NCBI RefSeq assembly: GCF_003313385.1
Contig: NZ_QMHN01000005.1
Span: forward strand, 207,084-271,083
Direction of reading: 5' to 3'
Source of the DNA: Pedobacter chitinilyticus
GTDB lineage: Bacteria > Bacteroidota > Bacteroidia > Sphingobacteriales > Sphingobacteriaceae
Length of the DNA stretch: 64,000 bases
How positions within the stretch are numbered: position 1 is the first letter of the stretch; each line of letters begins with the position of its first letter. Below the pieces are notes generated by a model. That model was not told the DNA's origin. It made no database searches and saw only the letters and a list, made by a program, of their open reading frames with translations. A program made the translations under genes and the position numbers. Positions 56,301 through 62,056 of the stretch are shown piece by piece.

Positions 56301-56542
56301 TGACTTCTCTTGCCTTTGTGGTAGGGTTAATCCCGATGATGTTTGCTACTGGTCCATCAGCTCAAGGTAACCACAGTATCAGTATTGGTGCTGCAGGCGG
56401 GATGGTATCAGGCGTAATTTTAGGCTTGTTCATCATTCCAGTACTCTTCATCATCTTCCAATATTTACAGGAAAAGGTAACAGGCGCACCATTGGCAGAA
56501 ATCAATGCACATCCTCATCATCAACAGGAGGAAAATAAATAA
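53357..56542 (+). CDS. RND multidrug efflux pump, inner-membrane subunit (AcrB/HAE1 type)
   Basis: 1061 residues, near the usual length. It starts MFKIFIQRPVLATVISILLV, the HAE1 signature. The periplasmic part has YPGANAETVLRSVAPSIEES, and helix 4 carries the proton-relay pair in IGIVVDDAIVVVEAVHAK. Second-half helices include FILCLVFVYFLLAAQYESYL and MLIGLLAKNAILIVEFAAQR. The C terminus is His-rich (HPHHQQEE). The protein exports drugs or other toxic compounds by proton antiport. It sits 13 bases after the adaptor and 8 before the channel gene. Compared with the pump at 30672 it is closer to classical AcrB-like HAE1 pumps; the two probably have different substrates. Confidence 0.96.
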   Translation: MFKIFIQRPVLATVISILLVILGVLGLTKLPLQQFPDIAPPSVLVTAVYPGANAETVLRSVAPSIEESINGVENMTYMSSTASNDGSLAITVFFKLGTNADQAAVNVQNRVAQATSQLPAEVVQQGITTAKQQNSFIMAIGMFTEDEAKYDQTFVANYAQINIIPEIKRIPGVGAASIFGGVKDYSMRVWLNPTQMATYKVTPNEVMAAIQDKSLEAAPGKFGERSKEVFEYVIKYKGKLTKPEEYENIAVRTNADGSILYLKDVARIELGAYSYNSLTRLNGQKGVVIGVIQLAGSNSNEIQIAINKLMEKASKDFPKGIKHNIFYSTKVALDQSIDQVIHTLIEAFILVFIVVFIFLQDFRSTLIPAIAVPVAILGTFFFMQLFGFSINLLTLFALILAIGIVVDDAIVVVEAVHAKMEHKHLAPKAATHEAMSEITGAIISITLVMAAVFLPVGFMEGSTGLFYRQFAFTMAIAIVISAVNALTLSPALAALFLKDNHAAPKEGEAPVKKGFKEKFFSGFNSAFNAMTNRYVNSLKFLVKNRWLSLGGLALITVATIWMVRTTRTGFIPTEDQGFIAISVSTPSGTSLDGTQKVMTEAENTLRKLDASRFVTAISGFNLLTNSTSPSAAVVFVLLKPTEERGQVKNIDEIMNQVRGQLAGISGGSFFVFSFPTVPGFSNVEALDMVLQDKTGGKLDKFSGISQNFIGELMKQPAIAVAFTSFKADYPQLELDINQQKADQLGVNVKDILQTMQAYFGSAQASDFNRFGKYYRVIVQADIADRADPASIDRVFVKNKTGEMVPINTLVTLRRIYGSETASRYNLFNSIAINAIPKPGFSSGDAIKAIEEVAAKQLPAGYSYEFSGQTREEISSGGQSAVIFILCLVFVYFLLAAQYESYLLPLGVILSIPVGIFGVFLAIGFAGIENNIYVQVALVMLIGLLAKNAILIVEFAAQRRRAGKPLIAAALEAAKLRLRPIIMTSLAFVVGLIPMMFATGPSAQGNHSISIGAAGGMVSGVILGLFIIPVLFIIFQYLQEKVTGAPLAEINAHPHHQQEENK

Positions 56543-56550
56543 TATAAATC

Positions 56551-57960
56551 ATGAGAACATTCATATATAGTTTTTTGATCACTTTAATTCTGGGAAGCTA
56601 CGGCTGTAGCATCCCACGAAATGTGATTAATCCGGTACAGGATACCCCTTCAAAATATAGGGGGATAGCCCAGGCAGATACGACCAGTATCGGAAATATT
56701 TTGGTAAAGGATTTTTTTGCGACCAAAACAATCCAGCAATTGATTGATAGCGCTATTGCGCGAAATATCGATTTACAGATCGCCATTAAAAATATAGATG
56801 CGGCTAACTTGTTGTTAAAGCGTGCGAGAATGGGGAATCTTCCTCAGTTAAATTTGCAGGTAACCGCCAATTCAAACCGGCCTTCTGATAACAGTTTGAA
56901 CGGATTGAGTACTTCGCAGTTTTTGAAAACTACCCATGTTGAAGATTATAATGCCAACTTGGCATTAAGCTGGGAGGCGGATATTTGGGGAAAGATCAGT
57001 AAGCAAAAAGAAGCTTCATATGCGACTTATTTGCAAAGCGAAGAGGCAAAGAAAGCCGTTCAAACGCGTATCGTGGCAACGGTTGCCACCAGTTTTTACC
57101 GTTTGTTATTGTTGGACGAGCAGTTAAATATTGCGAAAAGGAACTTAGCGCTTAGTGATAGCACTTTGAAAATGGTGAGCAAACAGTTTGAAGTAGGTCA
57201 AGTAACATCATTGGCTGTACAACAAACGGAAGCGCAGTTGCTTAGAGCTAGTCAGCTTATTCCGCAAATTACTCAGGAAATCAGCATTCAGGAAAATGCT
57301 TTGAGCGAATTGACGGGTAGATTTCCAACGGCGATAGAACGTTCGGAAACCTTAGCACAATTGGAAATTCCAGCACAATTGGCTGTGGGTATTCCATCCA
57401 TCATGTTGGGCATTAGACCAGATGTTAAAAGTGTTGAGCTTGGTTTGAAAATCGCCAATGCCAAAGTTGGTGTAGCTAATGCGAGTTTATATCCAAGTTT
57501 AACCATTTCGGCCAGTGCGGGACTTAACTCTTTTAAGGCCAGCAATTGGTTTAATGTTCCCGCTTCGTTGTTCGGCATTGTTGGTGGAGGGATTACCCAA
57601 CCTATTTTCAATAGAAGGGAACTAAAAACACAATTTGAATTGGCGAAAGTGGAAAGAGAGAAATCGGTATTGTTGTTTAGACAAGTGGTGATTCAAGCAG
57701 TGGTTGAGGTGTCAAACGAACAATCTAAATTAGAAAACCTAAAAAAGGAATTTAGCATTGCCCGAAACAGGGTACGTACGTTGAAATCGGCAGTGCAAAA
57801 TGCGGACTTACTGTTCAAAAGCGGTATGGCCAATTATTTAGAAGTGATTACTGCGCAATCTAATCTGTTGCAGGGCGAGCTTGATTTAGCGAGCTTGAAG
57901 ACAGCGCAGCTTAATGCTAGTGTTGAGTTGTATAGGGCCTTGGGTGGAGGCTGGCAATAA
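56551..57960 (+). CDS. Outer-membrane efflux channel, NodT/OprM lipoprotein type
   Basis: 469 residues. The lipoprotein signal is FLITLILGSYGCSIPRN with Cys near residue 19. Two OEP repeats are visible (QQLIDSAIARNIDLQIAIKN, PQLNLQVTANSNRP; SVELGLKIANAKVGVANASL, PSLTISASAGLN). The second repeat carries FGIVGGGITQPIFNRRELKT, and long helices end near KSGMANYLEVITAQSNLLQG. This NodT-family type is normally acylated, unlike the TolC protein at 29351. It is the last gene of the TetR-controlled operon, which ends at a strong terminator at 58011. Confidence 0.95.
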   Translation: MRTFIYSFLITLILGSYGCSIPRNVINPVQDTPSKYRGIAQADTTSIGNILVKDFFATKTIQQLIDSAIARNIDLQIAIKNIDAANLLLKRARMGNLPQLNLQVTANSNRPSDNSLNGLSTSQFLKTTHVEDYNANLALSWEADIWGKISKQKEASYATYLQSEEAKKAVQTRIVATVATSFYRLLLLDEQLNIAKRNLALSDSTLKMVSKQFEVGQVTSLAVQQTEAQLLRASQLIPQITQEISIQENALSELTGRFPTAIERSETLAQLEIPAQLAVGIPSIMLGIRPDVKSVELGLKIANAKVGVANASLYPSLTISASAGLNSFKASNWFNVPASLFGIVGGGITQPIFNRRELKTQFELAKVEREKSVLLFRQVVIQAVVEVSNEQSKLENLKKEFSIARNRVRTLKSAVQNADLLFKSGMANYLEVITAQSNLLQGELDLASLKTAQLNASVELYRALGGGWQ

Positions 57961-58010
57961 AACCTAGTGTGACAACAATTAAGGATTAGTTTCGTTAAAT
58001 GTTGGTTTTT

Positions 58011-58043
58011 AAAGCAGCGGCCTGTAAGGTCGCTGCTTTTTTT
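58011..58043 (+). terminator. Terminator of the TetR-linked RND operon
   Basis: AAAGCAGCGGCC pairs with GGTCGCTGCTTT around a small loop, followed by a T-tract to 58043. It is 50 bases after the channel stop. Confidence 0.9.
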
Positions 58044-58079
58044 GTGATCGCTCATTCCATACTCGCAGGCGCTCATTTT

Positions 58080-58230
58080 ACCCTCTCTCCCGATAAATCG
58101 GGATCTCTCCCTTTTAGGGAGAGAGAATTGCTTAGGAAAGGTAGTAGTGGAGATGAATGGAGGCAATTTAATAACGGTTAGTACTACCAATCCCCTCTCC
58201 TTTTAAAGGGAGAAGGGTTAGGGAGAGATT
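58080..58230. repeat. Cluster of GGGAGAG-type hairpins
   Basis: CCCGATAAATCGGG lies at 58089-58102, and TCTCTCCCT/AGGGAGAGA forms a stem at 58104-58124. A related but imperfect CTCTCCTTTTAAAGGGAG sequence lies at about 58195-58212. They resemble dispersed intergenic repeats of Bacteroidota. A 60-residue open frame across them has no gene features. Confidence 0.6.
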
Positions 58231-58267
58231 TTTTTGCTGTAAGTTATTTTGCAGCTTTGAGTTAGCT

Positions 58268-58438
58268 AAACGGGATTGAAGTGGAAATCCTTTTTGCTTC
58301 TCATTGCCTGGGTGCTCCGAAGAATCTATAGGGAAGCACTTTCTTTGTTAAGTTTGGTAGCCTAAGTTGAAGCAAAAAGATTGTAACGTAAAGCCCGACT
58401 ACCGATAAGATGTGCTACGGAAATTGCTTTTCGAAAAT
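58268..58438 (+). repeat. Dispersed stem-loop element, copy C (longest)
   Basis: The 5' box AAACGGGATTGAAGTGGAAA is followed by a stem CTTTTTGCTTC (58290-58300) / GAAGCAAAAAG (58369-58379) that encloses a 68-base insert. The middle box is GTAACGTAAAGCCCGACT and the 3' box ATTGCTTTTCGAAAATAG. The outer boxes match copies A, B and D; the stem is longer here and its insert is unique. Confidence 0.75.
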
Positions 58439-58578
58439 AGAATAGTTGTTATAAGTATTTGGTATGTGTTTGTCAGTTTTGGTCCATAAACGAGGTGTAT
58501 ATAGGCTGCAGCATTGATAATGATAATAAAACAAGCTATCTTGCCGTTTTTAAATTCTAAAACTTATTATTAACACAA

Positions 58579-60120
58579 ATGAATACAAACCAAATTAAAA
58601 GATTGGTTGCCTTAGCGTTATTGGCAACGGGTCCTTTTATTGCGTCTGCTCAATCGCAAAAGAAAAACTGGTACAATTTAGATCTTAAAGCGGATAGTGT
58701 TTTTGGAATCAGTACCGAAAAAGCATACAACGAACTTTTAAAGGGTAAAAAATCGACTACTGTAATTGTTGGTATTTTAGATAGCGGCGTTGATGGGGTT
58801 CACGAAGATTTGAAATCTGTAATGTGGGTGAACAAAAAAGAGAAGGCTGGTAATGGTAAAGATGATGACAAAAATGGTTACATCGATGACGTTAACGGTT
58901 GGAGCTTTTTAGGTGGAAAAAATGGCAACATTAACCAAGAGACTTTAGAGCTTACTCGTTTAATTCGTCGTGATGCTGCTCGTTTTGCTAACGTAACCGA
59001 AGAAAATGTAACGGCTAAAGATAGACCTGCTTTTGAGGCTTATTTAGCCATGAAAAAAGAGTTCGATAAGGGCTTGGCAGAGGGTAAAGCTAACCTTGCG
59101 GGGTATACTGGTTTAAAAAATGGGGTAGAGGCTATCGCTAAAAAACTAGGTAAAGAAAATCCTACTTTGGAAGATGTAAAGAACTTTACTCCTGAAGGAC
59201 AGGCTGAAAGTACTGCTAAAAATGCTTTGCTTAGAGCGTTGGTAAATACGGATTATAAGACTTTTTACGAAACTAGGGTAAAAGCTGGTTACGAGCATTT
59301 TTACGATCAAGTTAACTACAATTACAACTTGACTTTTGATCCACGTAATATTGTTGGTGATGAGGAGAACAATAGCAATCAACGTATTTATGGTAATACC
59401 GATTCTAAAGGTCCAGATCCATCGCACGGTACACACGTAGCGGGTATTGTTGGTGCTGATAGAAAAAATACCATCGGTATTAATGGTGTTGCGGATAATG
59501 TATTATTGATGGCGGTACGTAATGTGCCAAATGGAGATGAGCGTGATAAAGATGTTGCTAATGCGATCCGTTATGCGGTGGATAATGGTGCTAAGGTTTT
59601 GAACATGAGCTTTGGTAAGGCCTACTCTCAAGATAAAAAAGTTGTGGACGATGCGGTGAAGTATGCCGTAAGCAAAGATGTATTGTTAGTACATGCAGCA
59701 GGTAACGATAATAAAAACCTTGATGTGGAGACTAATTTCCCTACGAACAAATATGAGGATGGTACTTTAGCAGAGAACTGGATTACTGTTGGTGCATCGA
59801 CTCCTTATAACGACCGTAGACTTAAAGCTAGTTTTTCTAACTACGGAAAAACTACCGTAGATGTTTTTGCACCTGGCTTCGGTATTTACTCTACTTATCC
59901 AGATCAAAAATATCAAGATAACAATGGTACGAGTATGGCTGCGCCAGTGGTAGCTGGTTTGGCGGCATTAATCCGGTCTTACTATCCAAAATTATCGGCT
60001 AAGCAAGTAAAGGAAATCATCATGAACTCTGTGGAGAAAGCAGATGCCTTGAAAGATATTTCGGTTACTGGTGGTGTTGTGAATGCTTATAATGCGTTAA
60101 AATTAGCGGCAACTTACTAG
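58579..60120 (+). CDS. Subtilisin-like serine peptidase (S8) with large insertion
   Basis: 513 residues. A signal peptide ends near FIASAQ. The catalytic residues are Asp68 in VGILDSGVDG, His283 in PSHGTHVAG and Ser452 in NGTSMAAPV. The Asp-His distance is 215 residues instead of the usual 35-60, because of a lysine/glutamate-rich helical insertion around 90-260 (LTRLIRRDAARFANVTEENV, GKANLAGYTGLKNGVEAIAK). No T9SS sorting domain is present, so it is probably periplasmic or secreted another way. It is followed by a hairpin terminator at 60171 and starts after a 618-base repeat-rich gap. This architecture recurs in Bacteroidota S8 proteins (general knowledge), but its role is not known. Confidence 0.9.
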   Translation: MNTNQIKRLVALALLATGPFIASAQSQKKNWYNLDLKADSVFGISTEKAYNELLKGKKSTTVIVGILDSGVDGVHEDLKSVMWVNKKEKAGNGKDDDKNGYIDDVNGWSFLGGKNGNINQETLELTRLIRRDAARFANVTEENVTAKDRPAFEAYLAMKKEFDKGLAEGKANLAGYTGLKNGVEAIAKKLGKENPTLEDVKNFTPEGQAESTAKNALLRALVNTDYKTFYETRVKAGYEHFYDQVNYNYNLTFDPRNIVGDEENNSNQRIYGNTDSKGPDPSHGTHVAGIVGADRKNTIGINGVADNVLLMAVRNVPNGDERDKDVANAIRYAVDNGAKVLNMSFGKAYSQDKKVVDDAVKYAVSKDVLLVHAAGNDNKNLDVETNFPTNKYEDGTLAENWITVGASTPYNDRRLKASFSNYGKTTVDVFAPGFGIYSTYPDQKYQDNNGTSMAAPVVAGLAALIRSYYPKLSAKQVKEIIMNSVEKADALKDISVTGGVVNAYNALKLAATY

Positions 60121-60170
60121 TTAAGTAAAAAGTTAAAAGGCAAAAGTAGAAGTACGAATTGCCAATTGAT

Positions 60171-60205
60171 AAAGCGTAGATTGAATTTCAATCTGCGTTT
60201 TTTTT
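60171..60205 (+). terminator. Terminator of the subtilase gene
   Basis: AAAGCGTAGATTGA pairs with TCAATCTGCGTTTT (one G-U pair) around a three-base loop, with a T-tract after it. Confidence 0.85.
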
Positions 60206-60347
60206 ATTTGTTCCTTGCAGTGACGTGCTGTTTTTACTTATGAAATACGTGAGCCTGTAAGGCGATTTAAAATTTATTCTTTTCCTAGTGTAACGAATAT
60301 TGATTGGTGCATACTTATGGTGCATTAATGTTTAATCTCATCTCGTT

Positions 60348-60947
60348 ATGCCCGTTGCCACTTTCTTTAGATTTTTAAATCAGTTACATCCAATAAAAGG
60401 TTCTTTGGAAAATTATCTTTTGGGGAAAATCTCTACGGTATCTTTCAACAAAGGTAAATTTTTGATCAGTCCTTTGGATAAGGAAGACCATGTGTTCTTT
60501 TTAGTTCGTGGTGCTGTAAGGGGTTTCACCAAAATTGGGCAAAAGAAAATCACCACTTGGCTTACCATTGAAAATAACCTAGTGGGACGTATTAGGCAAA
60601 ATGATCAGCACGAAATGGTTGAAGAATATATAGAAGCTTTGGAATATTGTGAGGTCGTTAAAATTAACAGCGCATTTTTAAAAGAGCTTTACTTCCAATA
60701 TTTTGAGATCAACTATATCGGCAGGCTGCTTGCCCAAAAATTATACATGGCAGCGGAGGAAAGAGCGCTCATTGGTCGTTTGCCTACAGCAGAAGCAAAA
60801 TATAAGCGGTTTTTGTCTGTTTATCCAGATTTAGTTAATAGGGTTTCCTTAAAATATATCGCTTTTTTCTTAGGTCTTTCGGTAGAAACACTCAGCAGAA
60901 TCAGATCCAAAATAACTAATGATGGCAATGAGTTGATAGTAAGATGA
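60348..60947 (+). CDS. Crp/Fnr-family transcriptional regulator, copy 1
   Basis: 199 residues. Residues 1-120 form a cNMP-binding-type beta roll (GKFLISPLDKEDHVFFLVRG, VEEYIEALEYCEVVKINSAF) without an obvious cyclic-nucleotide phosphate cassette. A long helix follows and then a winged-helix HTH; the recognition helix is SVETLSRIRSKI. The E-x-x-S-R pattern equals that of FNR, which reads TTGAT half-sites. No cysteine cluster for an iron-sulphur centre is present, so the sensed signal is unknown. The next gene is a close paralogue (about half the residues identical by eye). An FNR-like box follows at 60961. Confidence 0.9.
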   Translation: MPVATFFRFLNQLHPIKGSLENYLLGKISTVSFNKGKFLISPLDKEDHVFFLVRGAVRGFTKIGQKKITTWLTIENNLVGRIRQNDQHEMVEEYIEALEYCEVVKINSAFLKELYFQYFEINYIGRLLAQKLYMAAEERALIGRLPTAEAKYKRFLSVYPDLVNRVSLKYIAFFLGLSVETLSRIRSKITNDGNELIVR

Positions 60948-61344
60948 ATAACTTAAAGGCATTGATATTCGTCAATATTTTATTTTTTTTCTTTACCTAG
61001 ATCCCATCAATATTGGCGTTTTTTGCTATAAAATCCACTTGTTATGAACTATTGTTGTGATAGCGGTTGCTCATTTACTTGCCTCAAACGAGAATCTCAA
61101 GCTGTTACTTTTATCAATAAAATAATTTCAATAGGCTAATATGAATAAACTTTTGTTGTGAGTTCATTTCTCCTCATGTAGGAATTTTGTGTTAATTACT
61201 CTGAAGCTTTCGTACCCCTAGGGTAGAGATTATTTTACCCTAATCGAAAGCTGGCGAGATGATTTTGATCCATCTTATTTGAGGAGCAAGTAACATTGCT
61301 TTAGAAAATGCTTTGCATCAACTTTTTTAATGCTCAAATATTTT
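60948..61344. other. Control region between the two Crp/Fnr genes
   Basis: 397 bases. It contains the FNR-like box at 60961 and a compound hairpin at 61205-61252: AGCTTTCG/CGAAAGCT outside and TAGGGTA/TACCCTA inside. That hairpin would lie in the leader of the second regulator. No small gene is visible. Confidence 0.65.
60961..60976. promoter_or_regulatory. FNR-box-like site 1
   Basis: ATTGATATTCGTCAAT is a 16-base inverted repeat of the form TTGAT-N4-GTCAA, one mismatch from the classical FNR box TTGAT-N4-ATCAA. It lies 14 bases after the stop of the first Crp/Fnr gene, upstream of the second. Confidence 0.5.
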
Positions 61345-61938
61345 ATGCCAGTTACCGTTTTTTTCAGCTACTTAAACCAAATATATCCTTTAAAAGAACA
61401 TTTAGTGACCTATCTCTCTGAAAAGGTCACTAAGATTGAAATTAAAAAAGGTAAATATTTAATTAGCCCTCTTGATAAGGAAGATTGTATGTATTTTTTG
61501 GTGAAGGGTGCCGTTAGGGGATTTACCAAGATAGAAAATAAAAAGATTACCACATGGCTGGAAGTCGAGCCTGTGCTTATTGGGCGTATTCGTAGTATTG
61601 ATGGGCAGGGTATTACCGAAGAATACATAGAAGCAATAGAAGACTGTGAGCTTGTGGTGATTAATAAAGAGATGCTGACCTATCTCTATGATAATTATTT
61701 TGAAATTAATTATATCGGCAGGGTATTGATCGAGCGATCTTATGCCGCGGCAGAAGAAAGGGCTTTCATTGCGAGAATTCCCACTGCGGAGTCTAAATAC
61801 TTAAGGTTTTTAAAGACCTACCCGCATTTGATAGAGCGAATTCCACTAAGACTGATTGCTTCATTTTTAAGTGTCTCTGAGGAAACATTGAGTAGAGTAC
61901 GCACAAAAATTGCCAAATGTACGGTCTTTACCGAATAG
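61345..61938 (+). CDS. Crp/Fnr-family transcriptional regulator, copy 2
   Basis: 197 residues if started at the ATG at 61345. An ATG at 61330 adds five residues, but alignment with the paralogue (both begin MPVxxFFxxLNQ) favours 61345. The beta roll (KGKYLISPLDKEDCMYFLVK, TEEYIEAIEDCELVVINKEM) and the HTH (LSVSEETLSRVRTKI) match copy 1 across the whole length, with E-x-x-S-R kept. An RNA-like hairpin lies about 90 bases upstream. A second FNR-like box follows at 61968, upstream of the SprB-repeat gene. Duplicated regulators of this type often act in related but separate responses; the targets are inferred only. Confidence 0.9.
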   Translation: MPVTVFFSYLNQIYPLKEHLVTYLSEKVTKIEIKKGKYLISPLDKEDCMYFLVKGAVRGFTKIENKKITTWLEVEPVLIGRIRSIDGQGITEEYIEAIEDCELVVINKEMLTYLYDNYFEINYIGRVLIERSYAAAEERAFIARIPTAESKYLRFLKTYPHLIERIPLRLIASFLSVSEETLSRVRTKIAKCTVFTE

Positions 61939-61964
61939 CGCTTTGTTGTGAGTTGTACAAAACA

Positions 61965-61986
61965 GCTATTGATTTTTGTCAATAGC
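61965..61986. promoter_or_regulatory. FNR-box-like site 2 before the SprB-repeat gene
   Basis: ATTGATTTTTGTCAAT at 61968-61983, extended by GCT/AGC to 8-bp arms, is a 22-base Crp/Fnr-sized palindrome. It ends 70 bases before the ATG at 62057. Confidence 0.55.
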
Positions 61987-62056
61987 ATATTCCTTCGAAG
62001 AGTTTAAAGAACAACATGATGACGTTTTTTTGTACTACAAAAAAAAACAATGTATC

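Noticed and set aside
57999..58181. 60-residue open frame after the efflux operon
   Set aside because: It spans the operon terminator and the hairpin repeats and has no protein features.
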